Source: Qipengyuania sphaerica (lineage in GTDB: Bacteria; Pseudomonadota; Alphaproteobacteria; Sphingomonadales; Sphingomonadaceae). Taken from it: 64,000 bases of DNA. Both the position numbers and the translations under genes were made by a program. Positions within the stretch are counted from its first letter, which is position 1. Every line of letters begins with the position of its first letter. Positions 35,195 through 44,656 of the stretch are shown one piece after another. Below the pieces are notes generated by a model, which saw only the letters and a list, made by a program, of their open reading frames with translations, did not search any database and was not told the DNA's origin. The stretch spans positions 215,260 through 279,259 of the forward strand of contig NZ_JAIGNR010000004.1 of the NCBI RefSeq assembly GCF_019711595.1, given 5' to 3'.

Positions 35195-35419
35195 TTACTT
35201 CTTGAGCGTAAGCCCGCCGAAGCGCTTGTTGAAGGCAGCAACGCGGCCGCCCTCTTGGAGCTGCTGCTTGCCGCCGGTCCATGCCGGGTGGCTGGTCGGA
35301 TCGATTTCCAGCGTCATCGTGTCGCCTTCGCTGCCCCAGGTGGAGCGCGTCTGGAACTCGGTACCATCGGTCATCTTGACCGTGATCATGTGGTAATCGG
35401 GGTGACCTTCGGTCTTCAT
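35195..35419 (-). CDS. rpmE: 50S ribosomal protein L31
   Basis: 74 residues. The HPDYH start region, [14 protein letters not shown] and HPAWTGGKQ segments are those of alphaproteobacterial L31. The four zinc-binding cysteines of the C+ form are absent (no Cys at all), as is normal in this group. Component of the ribosome central protuberance bridge. Single gene with its own terminator. Confidence 0.96.
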   Translation of the reverse strand: MKTEGHPDYHMITVKMTDGTEFQTRSTWGSEGDTMTLEIDPTSHPAWTGGKQQLQEGGRVAAFNKRFGGLTLKK

Positions 35420-35512
35420 GATAAACGTCCTTCTAGCTTCGGAACGGTTCCGACCGGTCCAGCTGTGTTGGGAAAGGCGCGCGCATAGCGGCGTGCGCCG
35501 GGATTCGCAAGG

Positions 35513-35965
35513 TTATTCGGGCGCGTCTGCAATCATCGCGGTGAAGCTGACTTCGCAGGTCACCTTGCCGTCGACCGATGCCTCGCCCGCAAACTTGCAC
35601 ACGCGGGCGCGCTTCTGGACGAATTCGGCCTTGAGATCGAGCAGCACGCCGGGCGTGACAGGCGCGCGGAACTTCGCATTCTCGATCGCCATGAAATAGA
35701 CGAGCTTGCCGGAGCCTGCGAGGCCGAGGCTTTCCACCGCGAGCACGCCGGCAGCCTGCGCCAGCGCTTCGATCTGTAGGACGCCGGGCATGATCGGCGC
35801 GCCGGGGAAATGCCCCTGGAAGAAATCTTCGTTGAAGCTGACCGCCTTGATGGCATGGATCCGCTCGTCGGGGACGAGTTCGGCCACGCGGTCCACGAGC
35901 AGCAGGGGATAGCGGTGCGGCAGGCGCTTCAGCACCTCGACAACGTCGAAACCGGTCTCGCTCAT
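35513..35965 (-). CDS. fabZ: 3-hydroxyacyl-ACP dehydratase FabZ
   Basis: 150 residues. The hot-dog fold catalytic pair is His52 ([13 protein letters not shown]) and Glu66 (QIEALAQ). GGAGAG precedes ATG 35965. It dehydrates beta-hydroxyacyl-ACP in the elongation cycle. It follows bamA and the OmpH-like gene, a place in which lpxD normally intervenes and lpxA follows in LPS-making proteobacteria; neither is here. Confidence 0.96.
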   Translation of the reverse strand: MSETGFDVVEVLKRLPHRYPLLLVDRVAELVPDERIHAIKAVSFNEDFFQGHFPGAPIMPGVLQIEALAQAAGVLAVESLGLAGSGKLVYFMAIENAKFRAPVTPGVLLDLKAEFVQKRARVCKFAGEASVDGKVTCEVSFTAMIADAPE

Positions 35966-35984
35966 CCCCTGCTCTCCTGTTTTC

Positions 35985-36662
35985 TTAGCGTCCGTTGGTC
36001 TGTGCCGGCTGCTGCTGCTGCTGCGCTGCTGCCTGCTGGCGGGCTGCCATGACCATCAGCTGCTGGACCTGCTGGTACACAGCGACCGACTGCTGGCTCG
36101 GCTGCCAACCCTGCGGCGGCGTGATCTGAACCGAAGGCACCCGCGCGTTCAGTGCGTTCACGACCTTCTGGCCGATGTTCGCGGCCGGGTTGGACCAGGC
36201 AACCGCATCGGGCGAAATGACGAGCTGGATGTTGTCGGCAGCAACGACCGTCTGGAGAGCCGCGCCGTACTGGAGCAGAATCTGCTCGACCACATAGACG
36301 CGCGCAGTATCGAGCTGGTTCTGGAGCTGTGCGATCTCGCGCTCGAGCGTCTGGATCTGCTGGGCCTGCGGGGCGGTCTGCGCCGCCTGCTGCTCGGCCT
36401 GGTCGAGATTACCGTCATTGTTGGTGTCGAGCTGCTGGATCAGCGTCTGGGCCTGCTGCTGCTTCTGCTGGATCTGGGTGATCTGCGAAGCATAGGTCGT
36501 GCCGATCTGCTGGAAACCGGTGCTCAAGGCCGAGGAAGCGACCACGGTGCGCGATACATCGACCACACCGATATTGCCGCTGACCTGCGCGGCGGCCGGC
36601 GTCGCAGCGATTGCCGCGCCAGCAAGGCTCGCGGCGGCGAGGGTTTTGGTGAAGAGTTTCAT
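35985..36662 (-). CDS. Periplasmic chaperone, OmpH/Skp family
   Basis: 225 residues with a signal peptide (1-26, ATPAAAQ) and a Skp-type helical core: a long [13 protein letters not shown] and [20 protein letters not shown] heptad region for the tentacle arms. The middle holds [10 protein letters not shown], a calcium-loop-like insert, and the C-terminus is a glutamine-rich tail. Skp carries unfolded outer-membrane proteins to BAM. ATG shares one base with the bamA stop (TAATG). It is longer than E. coli Skp (161). Confidence 0.87.
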   Translation of the reverse strand: MKLFTKTLAAASLAGAAIAATPAAAQVSGNIGVVDVSRTVVASSALSTGFQQIGTTYASQITQIQQKQQQAQTLIQQLDTNNDGNLDQAEQQAAQTAPQAQQIQTLEREIAQLQNQLDTARVYVVEQILLQYGAALQTVVAADNIQLVISPDAVAWSNPAANIGQKVVNALNARVPSVQITPPQGWQPSQQSVAVYQQVQQLMVMAARQQAAAQQQQQPAQTNGR

Positions 36663-39412
36663 TAGAATTGCGTTCCTACATTGAATGAGATGATCTTGGT
36701 GTCATCACCAGGCTGCTTTTTAATCACCTGGGATACATCGATCCTGAACGGACCAAAGGGCGAGTTCCAGTTCACGCCGAAACCGGCGGTAATGCGCGGG
36801 CTCACGCTATTGCCGAGGAATACCTCGCGATAAGCACTGTTCGCCAGGATGACGGGCGCATTGGGATTGCCATCGGCATCGACGGCGTCAATCGTTTGCC
36901 CGATCACCGGGTTGCCCGAACTATCGAGCCTGGGCGTCCCGTCGTCATTGTAAAGGGGGCCGGTGTAGACCAGGTTGGCGCCCGAACGAGCCTGCTGGCC
37001 GTCTGGGAAATCGTCGAGCTGGGGGCGCTGGACCGCGAAGAGCGAGCCGACATCCAGCCAGATCGAGGGGCGCAGACCCATTTCCTGCGCGCCGGCACCC
37101 AGCGGGATCTCCAGCTCTGCGCGGCCGAGGTAGTAGGCGCGGCCGCCGAGCGAATCGTCGCCGACGCGGTTCCTGTCCTCACGGAACTGCTCGATCGTTT
37201 CGAGCACCGGAGGAGTGGCGCTGTCGTTATCATCGTCGAGATACTGCAGCCTGACGACGCGCGGACCCACACCGCGGACATCGAAGCCCCGGAACTGCGG
37301 TTCTCCGAGGAAGAAACGGTCGGTCAGGCGGACGTCGTCGAAGCCTTCCAGCCCGCGATCTTCCAATGCCTCGATCCAGCCGCCTTCGGCCTGCAGCGAG
37401 AAGATGAAGCCGGAGCCGAGCGGCATCCACTTGCCCATCTTCGAGCGCATGCGCAGGTATTTCACGTCTCCGCCGAGGCCGGCAATTTCGGCCGAGGTCG
37501 AAATCGATTCGCCGCGTGTCGGGCGATAGCGGCTGTTGAGCGTATCGTAATTGAGCGTCAGGCCCAGGATCGAACTGGTGCGCTTGCCGATCGCTTCGCA
37601 GATGAAGCGCGACTGGACACACTCCTTGACCCCGTCGCCGTCAAAATCGTCGTAATACAGCGTGCCGACGGTCACGTTTTCACGGTTGAGCGTGTAGCTG
37701 CCGATGGCCGACATGTATTCGGTCAGCGGCACGCCTGCGCGCAGCGAAAGACCGGTGGTCGCCTGCTTGTAGCGGTTGAGGTCGTTGGCGTAGTAATCGT
37801 TGTCGTATTCGCGGTGATAGATGTCCGCGCCCATCGAGATGTTGCGGTCGAACACGTAAGGCTCGGTGAAGCTGACCTGCGCCGACTTCGAGAAGCGCGA
37901 ATAGTTCACGCTCAATCCGATGGTCTGGCCGCGCCCGCGGAAGTTCTTCTGGCGGATCGAACCGGCCAGGACGAACTTTTCGAGGCTCGAGAAGCCGGCC
38001 GAAAGCTGCAGTTCGCCGGTCGGCTGCTCCTCGATATTGGCTTCGAGAACCACGCGGTCGGGTGCGCTGCCCTCGGCCTGGGTGATTTCGAAGTTTTCCT
38101 GGAAGTAGCCGAGCGAGTTGATGCGCGATTCCGAGCGCTTGATCGCGAGGCTGTTGAAGGCATCGCCTTCTGCCACACGGAATTCGCGGCGCACGACCTT
38201 GTCCTGCGTGAGAGTGTTGCCGTTCACGTCGATCCGCTCGACATAGACACGCGGCGCCTCGCGCAGGACCAGCGTCAGGTCCATCGTCAGCTCTTCGGGA
38301 TTGCGCACGTATTCCGGGCGCACGTCCGCGAAAGCGTAGCCGAAGGTGCCCGCGAGGTCGGTCATCTGTTCGACCGTATCCTCGACAACCTTGGCATCGT
38401 ACCAGTCACCCGGCTTCATCGGCAGCCGATCGGTCATCGCCTCGCTGTCGAAATCGCGCAGTTCGCTGCGCACCTCGACATCGCCGAACTTATACCGCTC
38501 GCCCTCTTCCACCACATAGGTGATGATGAAGTCTTCCTTGTCCGGCGTCAGCTCGGCAACCGCGGAAACGACGCGGAAGTCGGCATAGCCTTGGGTGAGG
38601 TAGAAGGTGCGCAGGTTCTGCTGGTCGAATGCCAGGCGATCGGGGTCGTAGCTGGTGTTCGAGCTGAGGAAGGAAAGGATGCCACCGGTTTCCTTGGTGA
38701 CCATCTCGCCCTTGAGCTTGCCGTCGGAGAACTGCTCGTTGCCGATGATGTTGATCTGGCGGACCTTGGACTTGGGCCCTTCGTCGATTTCGAAGACGAT
38801 ATCGACGCGGTTCTGGCTCAGCTCGACCATCTGCGGCTCGACCGTAGCGGCAAAGCGGCCCTGGCGCTTGTAGAGCTCGATGATGCGGGCAACGTCGGCG
38901 CGGACCTTGGAACGGGTGAAAATCTGGCGCGGCGCGAGACGGATTTCGGGAACGATCTTGTCGTTTTTGATCCGTTGGTTGCCTTCCAGGATCACGCGGT
39001 TGATGACCGGATTCTCGACGACGGTGATGACGACATTGCCATCGTTATTGGTCACGCTGACGTTGGAGAACAGCTCGGTGGCCGAAAGGTCCTTCAGCAC
39101 CTGGTCGCCTGCTGCGGCGGTATAGGTATCGCCCGGGCGCAGGCGGATATAGGAAAGGATCGTCTGCGGCTCGAGGCGCTGTGCGCCGGCAACCGCGATG
39201 GTGCGGACGATGTCCTGCTGGGGCGCTACTGCCGGCTGGGTTTCGGCCGGGGTTTCCTCGGCCTCCTGCGCCAGCACAACGCCGGGCATGCCGCCCATGA
39301 TCGTGCCTGCAAGCAGGGTAGCAGTGAGCCGCGCGGCCCGCTTCTTGGTATCGCCAGCGGCAGTCGCAAATCCGGTCATCGACAAGGGAATTTCCGTCCT
39401 CAAATAATCCAT
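36662..39412 (-). CDS. bamA: Outer membrane protein assembly factor BamA
   Basis: 916 residues from ATG 39412; a start at 39379 is also possible, as GGGGG and GAGGA signals lie near both. A signal sequence (about 20-50, cleavage after VVLAQ) is followed by five POTRA domains (about 75-440) and the 16-strand Omp85 barrel (about 460-916) ending in an aromatic residue (F) as outer-membrane proteins do. It folds beta-barrel proteins into the outer membrane. Part of the rseP-bamA-skp-fabZ order. About 50 extra residues link signal and POTRA1 and are Glu/Pro-rich. Confidence 0.94.
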   Translation of the reverse strand: MDYLRTEIPLSMTGFATAAGDTKKRAARLTATLLAGTIMGGMPGVVLAQEAEETPAETQPAVAPQQDIVRTIAVAGAQRLEPQTILSYIRLRPGDTYTAAAGDQVLKDLSATELFSNVSVTNNDGNVVITVVENPVINRVILEGNQRIKNDKIVPEIRLAPRQIFTRSKVRADVARIIELYKRQGRFAATVEPQMVELSQNRVDIVFEIDEGPKSKVRQINIIGNEQFSDGKLKGEMVTKETGGILSFLSSNTSYDPDRLAFDQQNLRTFYLTQGYADFRVVSAVAELTPDKEDFIITYVVEEGERYKFGDVEVRSELRDFDSEAMTDRLPMKPGDWYDAKVVEDTVEQMTDLAGTFGYAFADVRPEYVRNPEELTMDLTLVLREAPRVYVERIDVNGNTLTQDKVVRREFRVAEGDAFNSLAIKRSESRINSLGYFQENFEITQAEGSAPDRVVLEANIEEQPTGELQLSAGFSSLEKFVLAGSIRQKNFRGRGQTIGLSVNYSRFSKSAQVSFTEPYVFDRNISMGADIYHREYDNDYYANDLNRYKQATTGLSLRAGVPLTEYMSAIGSYTLNRENVTVGTLYYDDFDGDGVKECVQSRFICEAIGKRTSSILGLTLNYDTLNSRYRPTRGESISTSAEIAGLGGDVKYLRMRSKMGKWMPLGSGFIFSLQAEGGWIEALEDRGLEGFDDVRLTDRFFLGEPQFRGFDVRGVGPRVVRLQYLDDDNDSATPPVLETIEQFREDRNRVGDDSLGGRAYYLGRAELEIPLGAGAQEMGLRPSIWLDVGSLFAVQRPQLDDFPDGQQARSGANLVYTGPLYNDDGTPRLDSSGNPVIGQTIDAVDADGNPNAPVILANSAYREVFLGNSVSPRITAGFGVNWNSPFGPFRIDVSQVIKKQPGDDTKIISFNVGTQF

Positions 39413-39516
39413 CGGCCCCCGGGTCCCGAAAGCCAGATGGCCCCCTGCCCGATGCAGCCTCTCCAATCAAGCCGTGTCGCACCCCGAAAGGAGGAAACGA
39501 ACCGGCCTGTCCCCGC

Positions 39517-40650
39517 CTAATTCCCGATGAACGGGAGCTTGGCGATATCGATGAAGGTGACGAAAACCATCAGTGCGAGCACCAGCGCTACACCGGCCCT
39601 GTAGGCCACCTCCGTACTGCGCGGTCCCAGCGGTTTGCGGCGGATTGCCTCTGCCGCGTAAAAAGCCAGGTGTCCGCCGTCGAGCGCCGGGATTGGCAGG
39701 AGGTTGATGAATGCCAAGTTAAGCGAGATGAGCGCCAGGAAGTTGATGAAGGCGAGCGGCCCCATGCTCAGTTGTTCGCCCGCATATTTGCCGATGGTGA
39801 CAGGCCCGCCAAGCTCCTTCACCGAGCGGTCGCCGACGATGACCTGCTTGATGCCGGTGGCCATCATCCCGACGAGGTCGCCGGTCTGGACGAAAGCCAG
39901 CTTGACGGATTCGCCGATCCCGACGGACTGGAATTCCATACCCGTCGAATAGATGCCCAGCCTGCCGACCCGCGAAGAATTGCCGAACCGGTCGGTCTCG
40001 GTCACGTCGGCGAGCTTGACCGGCAGGGTCATATTGCGGTCATCACGTTCGATCTCGACCTGCAGCGTCTTGCCCGGATAGAGCAGGACATGCTGCTGGA
40101 TATCCTCGAACTCGGCCACAACGTCGCCGTCAATCGCCACGATCCGGTCGCCTTCCATGAGGCCCGCATCGCGTGCAGCCGATTCCTCGGCGAAACTCTT
40201 GATGACGTTGGTCTCCGCCGGATCGATGGGGGCAGGCTTGCCGAATACCGCAAAGAAGCTGGCGAAAATAGCCAGCGTGATGAGGATGTTCATCGCCGGG
40301 CCCGCGAATACGATCAGCGCGCGCTGCCACAGCGAGGCGTGGTGGAAGCTGCCGTCACGCTCTTCGGGCGTGGCATTTGCGATCTCGTCGGGATGCGGGA
40401 TGCTGGCCGGGTCCATGTCGCCCTTGAACTGGACATAGCCGCCGAGCGGCAGGGCGCTGAGTTTCCAGCGGGTCCCGTGCTTGTCGGTGTAACCGGCGAT
40501 TTCCTTGCCGAAGCCGACCGAAAAGGCGAGCGCCTTCACCCCGAACCAGCGCGCGACGAGATAATGGCCGAGTTCGTGCAGCGTCACCAGCGGCCCCAGC
40601 AGCAGCGGGAAGCCGACGATATACATCCAGAAGGGGATCGATGCGTCCAA
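39517..40650 (-). CDS. rseP: Site-2 protease RseP
   Basis: 377 residues from TTG 40650, just 1 bp after the dxr stop. ATG 40626 (residue 9 of this frame) is an alternative; an upstream ATG would overlap dxr by 41 bp. The zinc motif HELGH is at 25-29 in helix 1, a PDZ domain covers about 130-230, and the second metal motif is LDGGH in NLLPIPALDGGHL (near 325). It cuts membrane-bound anti-sigma factors or remnants of signal peptides. Between dxr and bamA as in most proteobacteria. Confidence 0.92.
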   Translation of the reverse strand: MDASIPFWMYIVGFPLLLGPLVTLHELGHYLVARWFGVKALAFSVGFGKEIAGYTDKHGTRWKLSALPLGGYVQFKGDMDPASIPHPDEIANATPEERDGSFHHASLWQRALIVFAGPAMNILITLAIFASFFAVFGKPAPIDPAETNVIKSFAEESAARDAGLMEGDRIVAIDGDVVAEFEDIQQHVLLYPGKTLQVEIERDDRNMTLPVKLADVTETDRFGNSSRVGRLGIYSTGMEFQSVGIGESVKLAFVQTGDLVGMMATGIKQVIVGDRSVKELGGPVTIGKYAGEQLSMGPLAFINFLALISLNLAFINLLPIPALDGGHLAFYAAEAIRRKPLGPRSTEVAYRAGVALVLALMVFVTFIDIAKLPFIGN

Positions 40651-40651
40651 C

Positions 40652-41803
40652 TCAGGCAGTCTCCATAAGCGCCTCGGCAGCCCGGCGCGCACCAGCGTCT
40701 ATCTCGAGGACTTCATCGAGACTACGCGGCGCTGCGGACATGTTTCCGGCATTCAATACGGCTTCCACCAATAGCGCAATGCGGCTGAACTTTATCTTAC
40801 CGGCGAGGAATGCCGCCACAGCGACCTCGTTGGCGGCATTGAGCGTCGCCGGGGCCGCCCCGCCCGCTTCTGCCGCCTGCCGTGCCAGCCGGGTAGCGGG
40901 AAAGCGGTCTTCGTCGGGATGGAAGAAGCTGAGTTCACCGATCGCGGGCAGGTCGAGCGGCGCCATCGGCGTATCCATCCGCGCGGGGTATGCGAGGCAG
41001 GAAGCGATCGGTACGCGCATGTCGGATGGGCCAAGCTGCGCCAGCGTGGAGCCATCGCGATATTCGACCATCGAGTGGATCACGCTCTGCGGGTGCACCA
41101 CGATGCGGATCTTATCGAGTCCGACAGGAAAGAGGTGATGCGCCTCGATCAGTTCGAGGCCCTTGTTGAACATGGTGGCGCTATCGACGCTGATCTTGGC
41201 GCCCATGTCCCAGTTGGGATGCGCGATCGCCTGTTCGGGGGTGACGGCGTCGAGGTCATCGACCAGCCGCAGCGGTCCGCCGCTGGCGGTAAGCGTGATG
41301 GTGCGCACCTCGTCCAGCCTGCCGCCCTGCAGGCACTGGAAGATGGCATTGTGCTCGCTGTCGACCGGTAGAAGCGTTGCCCCGTGTTTCTCGACGGCGG
41401 CAGTCATCACCTCGCCGGCCGAAACCAGCGCCTCCTTATTGGCGAGTGCGACAGTGCTGCCCTGCTCGATTGCCGCCATGACCGGCGCGAGACCCGCGCA
41501 GCCGACAATGGCGGCCATGACGATATCCGCAGGGCGCGAAGCCGCTTCGCAGAGCGCCGCGCGGCCCGCAGCTGCCTCCACACCCGAACCGGCAAGCGCT
41601 TCCTTCAATTCACCTAGACGCGCCTCGTCCGCAATCACGGCCACGCCAGCGCCGAATTCACGCGCCAGTTTCGCCAGTTCAGCAACATTGGAATGCGCGG
41701 TCAGCGCCTCGATGCGCCATTCTGCGCGGTTGCGCCGCACGAGGTCGAGCGTCGATGCGCCAACCGAGCCGGTCGCTCCGAGTATGGTGATCGAACGCGT
41801 CAT
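40652..41803 (-). CDS. dxr: 1-deoxy-D-xylulose 5-phosphate reductoisomerase
   Basis: 383 residues from ATG 41803, overlapping cdsA by ATGA; a long open frame continues upstream through cdsA in another phase and is not coding. NADPH motif GATGSVG (8-14), the metal site LPVDSEHNAI, ASGGPLR, and NKGLELIEAHHLF are all readable. It makes MEP in the isoprenoid pathway, upstream of the UppS substrate. Cytosolic. Confidence 0.96.
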   Translation of the reverse strand: MTRSITILGATGSVGASTLDLVRRNRAEWRIEALTAHSNVAELAKLAREFGAGVAVIADEARLGELKEALAGSGVEAAAGRAALCEAASRPADIVMAAIVGCAGLAPVMAAIEQGSTVALANKEALVSAGEVMTAAVEKHGATLLPVDSEHNAIFQCLQGGRLDEVRTITLTASGGPLRLVDDLDAVTPEQAIAHPNWDMGAKISVDSATMFNKGLELIEAHHLFPVGLDKIRIVVHPQSVIHSMVEYRDGSTLAQLGPSDMRVPIASCLAYPARMDTPMAPLDLPAIGELSFFHPDEDRFPATRLARQAAEAGGAAPATLNAANEVAVAAFLAGKIKFSRIALLVEAVLNAGNMSAAPRSLDEVLEIDAGARRAAEALMETA

Positions 41804-42504
41804 CGCACGAGGTTGAGGAATACGCCCGCCAGCAGCGCCACGGGGATCATCCCGTCGGTGCGGTCGAAAAAGCCGCCATGGCCGGGAATGAGGTGCGAGC
41901 TGTCCTTCACGCCCGCTTTGCGCTTGAGCCAGCTTTCGAGGAAATCGCCCGCCTGTGCAGCCACGGCAACCGCAGCGCCCATCGCCACCAGTGTGCCGAT
42001 CTCGCCCGCTTCGAAGCCGAGTGTATTGGCGCCGCTGACCTGCCGCGCGGCGACATAGACGAAGGCAGCCAGCCACGCGCTCGCACCGACGATGCCGCCA
42101 AGGAGGCCTGCCCAGGTCTTCGAAGGACTGATGCGCGGCGCGATCTTCGGGCCGCCGAGCGTGCGCCCGAAAGCATAGGCGAAGGTGTCCACGCAGATAA
42201 CCGCGCCCACGACGCCGATGATCAACGGCACAGGCAGCTGCGACAGGACGAAGCCTGCCAGCCCGATATAGACCGCGCCCGCCAGGATGGCGGCAAGGCG
42301 GAAGGGCACATTGCGCGTCGCCTTCACCACCAACAGCACGAATTCGACCAGCGTTGCCAGCACCACTGCCGCAATGAACCAGTCGAGCCACGGATCGCCC
42401 GCCACCAGCGCGGCAATCGCCACTGCAAGCATCACCGCAGCGGACAGTACCCTGATGGGCAAGTCCGCATTCTTGCTTTTCGTCGCCGTGTCAGCGTCCG
42501 CCAA
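41800..42504 (-). CDS. cdsA: Phosphatidate cytidylyltransferase CdsA
   Basis: 234 residues from TTG 42504, preceded by GGGAGAG at 8 nt; this start overlaps uppS by 14 bp. Six to eight TM helices. The family signature S-x(26)-KR-x(4)-KD-x(5)-HGG-x(2)-DR-x-D is present as WLKRKAGVKDSSHLIPGHGG then FFDRTDG near the C-terminus. It makes CDP-diacylglycerol from phosphatidate for PgsA and PssA. Confidence 0.93.
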   Translation of the reverse strand: MADADTATKSKNADLPIRVLSAAVMLAVAIAALVAGDPWLDWFIAAVVLATLVEFVLLVVKATRNVPFRLAAILAGAVYIGLAGFVLSQLPVPLIIGVVGAVICVDTFAYAFGRTLGGPKIAPRISPSKTWAGLLGGIVGASAWLAAFVYVAARQVSGANTLGFEAGEIGTLVAMGAAVAVAAQAGDFLESWLKRKAGVKDSSHLIPGHGGFFDRTDGMIPVALLAGVFLNLVR

Positions 42505-43174
42505 AGCGTCTCTCCCTGCCCGCAAACTGGTCCAGCGCATCGCGCAGATGCTCCGGCGTGAAATCGGGCCATAATACGTCGGTGAAGATCATTTCCGCAT
42601 AGGCCGCCTGCCACAAGAGGAAATTGGACAGGCGCACTTCGCCGCTGGTGCGGATCAGCAGGTCGAGCGGCGGCAAATCGGCGGTGTAGAGATTGGCTGC
42701 GATGCTGCGCTCGGTCACCTCGCCATTGGCAGCCGCCTTGGCCGCGGCCTGCGCGATCTCGGCATGGGCACCGTAATTCAGCGCCACTGCCAGCGTGCGC
42801 GAGCCATGCGCGGTCTTGGCCAGCGCGTCCTCGAGCATTTCGACGATGTCGGGCGCAAGGCCCTGCCAGTCGCCAAGGATATGCAGGCGCACGTCATTGG
42901 CGATGAATTCGGGCAGGTCCGATTTGATGAACTTGCGCATCAAATTCATCAGATCGTCGACCTCGTCCTCGGGCCGCTTCCAGTTCTCGCTGCTGAACGC
43001 ATAGAGCGTCAGGCAGTCGATCGAGGTGTCCTTGAGGCTGCGTACCAGTTCGCGCACGGCCTCCACGCCCTTGCGGTGGCCCATGACGCGCGGCAGGTGC
43101 TTGCGTTTCGCCCAGCGCCCGTTGCCATCCATGATAATGGCCACATGGCGGGCTTCCTGGGTTTCCTTGGTCAT
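42491..43174 (-). CDS. uppS: Undecaprenyl pyrophosphate synthase (cis-prenyltransferase)
   Basis: 227 residues. Region I HVAIIMDGNGRWA (10-22) has catalytic Asp16; YAFSSENWKRP and the late RTSGEVRLSNFLLWQ segment are also typical. It makes the C55 lipid carrier for peptidoglycan. Precedes cdsA and dxr, with frr 25 bp upstream. Confidence 0.96.
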   Translation of the reverse strand: MTKETQEARHVAIIMDGNGRWAKRKHLPRVMGHRKGVEAVRELVRSLKDTSIDCLTLYAFSSENWKRPEDEVDDLMNLMRKFIKSDLPEFIANDVRLHILGDWQGLAPDIVEMLEDALAKTAHGSRTLAVALNYGAHAEIAQAAAKAAANGEVTERSIAANLYTADLPPLDLLIRTSGEVRLSNFLLWQAAYAEMIFTDVLWPDFTPEHLRDALDQFAGRERRFGGR

Positions 43175-43199
43175 TGAGGTGCAGCCGATCGCGAGCCGC

Positions 43200-43757
43200 T
43201 TACTGGCTCATGATTTCCTTCTGCTTCTTCGCCACGGCCTCGTCGGCCTCCGCGACATGCGTGTCGGTCAGCTTCTGGACGTCACCCTCGCAGCGCTTCT
43301 GCTCGTCTTCGGAAATTTCCTTCTTCTTCTCGTCTTCCTTCAGCGCTTCCATCCCGTCGCGGCGCACGTTGCGGATGGCGATCTTGGCCTTCTCGCCATA
43401 TTCGCCCGCCACCTTTGCGAGATCCTTGCGGCGCTCCTCGGTGAGGTCGGGCATCGGCAGGCGCACGTTCTGGCCGTCGATCATCGGGTTGAGGCCGAGG
43501 TTCGCCTTGGCGATCCCCTTTTCGACTGCCGTTACATTGGCCTTGTCCCACACCTGCACGCTGAGCATGCGCGGTTCGGGCGCCGAGACGGTGGCGACCT
43601 GGTTCAGCGGCATCATCGAGCCGTAGACTTCGACCACGACCGGATCGAGCAGGCTGGTGTTCGCGCGGCCGGTGCGCAGGCCGCCAAGATCGCTCTTCAG
43701 GCTTTCCACCGCACCCTTCATGCGGCGCTCGATATCGGCTTTGTCGTATTTGGCCAT
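43200..43757 (-). CDS. frr: Ribosome recycling factor
   Basis: 185 residues, full length. The three-helix bundle plus beta sandwich pattern includes [18 protein letters not shown] and the C-terminal DAKKEKEIM-like helix (KKQKEIM). It splits post-termination ribosomes with EF-G. Follows pyrH by 38 bp. Confidence 0.97.
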   Translation of the reverse strand: MAKYDKADIERRMKGAVESLKSDLGGLRTGRANTSLLDPVVVEVYGSMMPLNQVATVSAPEPRMLSVQVWDKANVTAVEKGIAKANLGLNPMIDGQNVRLPMPDLTEERRKDLAKVAGEYGEKAKIAIRNVRRDGMEALKEDEKKKEISEDEQKRCEGDVQKLTDTHVAEADEAVAKKQKEIMSQ

Positions 43758-43795
43758 GTCAGGCTTCCTCGTCTCTTCGTTCTGTCAAAAATTCG

Positions 43796-44521
43796 TCAAG
43801 CGGTGTGGTCGGTAACGACGGTCTGGGTGCCGTTGCCCGACAGCACCTTCGCCACATTGCCCTTCTCGCGGATCGAGAAGACAACGATCGGAATGTCATT
43901 GTCGCGGCACAGCGCCACCGCGCTCGCGTCCATGACCTTGAGGTCGTCCGCCAGCACCTTGGAATAACTCACGGTTTCGTAACGCGTTGCATCGGGGTTC
44001 TTCTTGGGGTCGCTATCGTACACTCCGTCGACGCTCGTGCCCTTGAGCAGCGCGTCGCACTTCATTTCGGCAGCGCGAAGCGCGGCGCCGCTGTCGGTCG
44101 TGAAGTAAGGCGCGCCCACACCGGCGGCGAAGATCACGATGCGGCCCTTTTCGAGATGGCGTTCGGCGCGGCGGCGGATGACCGGCTCGCACACCTGGTC
44201 CATCTGAACCGCGCTCTGCACGCGGGTCTCGACACCGATCTGTTCGAGCGCGCTCTGCATCGCCAGCGCGTTCATCACCGTGGCGAGCATTCCCATGTAA
44301 TCGGCCTGCGCGCGGTCCATCCCCTGCGCCGCGCCCGCCATGCCGCGGAAGATATTGCCGCCGCCGATGACGAGGCAAATCTCGAGCCCGGTGTCCTTGG
44401 CCGCCTTCACTTCCTTGGCGAGCTCCAGCACGAAGGCCGGATCGATGCCGAACTGGTTGTTCCCCATCAGCACCTCGCCCGAAAGTTTCAGGAGGACGCG
44501 GTTCATCTTGGGGAGGGTCAT
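43796..44521 (-). CDS. pyrH: Uridylate kinase
   Basis: 241 residues. Amino-acid-kinase fold with [10 protein letters not shown] (11-20), IGGGNIFRG, and the [19 protein letters not shown] loop near 155-175. Phosphorylates UMP to UDP in the cytosol. ATG 44506 (MNRVLLK) is a second possible start. It lies 77 bp beyond the tsf terminator, so it likely has its own promoter or receives readthrough. Confidence 0.96.
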   Translation of the reverse strand: MTLPKMNRVLLKLSGEVLMGNNQFGIDPAFVLELAKEVKAAKDTGLEICLVIGGGNIFRGMAGAAQGMDRAQADYMGMLATVMNALAMQSALEQIGVETRVQSAVQMDQVCEPVIRRRAERHLEKGRIVIFAAGVGAPYFTTDSGAALRAAEMKCDALLKGTSVDGVYDSDPKKNPDATRYETVSYSKVLADDLKVMDASAVALCRDNDIPIVVFSIREKGNVAKVLSGNGTQTVVTDHTA

Positions 44522-44603
44522 GCGGGTAGGTCTCTGATCTGGAGGGTTTGCGCGGCCTTAGAGCGCGAGTGCGCCGCTGCCAAGAGGACCGCGACACGAA
44601 AAA

Positions 44604-44629
44604 GGCCGCCGGAGCGAACTCCGGCGGCC
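44604..44629 (-). terminator. Intrinsic terminator after tsf
   Basis: A perfect 11-bp stem GGCCGCCGGAG/CTCCGGCGGCC with the tetraloop TTCG on the minus strand, followed there by TTTTTCGTGTCGC. A classical terminator closing rpsB-tsf. Confidence 0.92.
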
Positions 44630-44656
44630 CAATTCGTTCAGCAAGCGAGCTTTCGC

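Noticed and set aside
35420..35512. Near-palindrome upstream of rpmE considered as a Zur site
   Set aside because: It does not match the AT-rich Zur consensus, and this L31 lacks zinc cysteines as is normal in alphaproteobacteria.
36896..39520. 874-codon open frame on the plus strand antisense to bamA
   Set aside because: It mirrors a certain gene in a GC-rich genome, where the opposite frame is often free of stops. The translation has no domain, is rich in Arg, His, Asp and Ala, and matches codon-position shadow.
41804..42391. Upstream extension of the dxr frame
   Set aside because: It lies in another phase of cdsA; the ATGA junction at 41800-41803 and the Rossmann motif at the N-terminus fix the dxr start at 41803.
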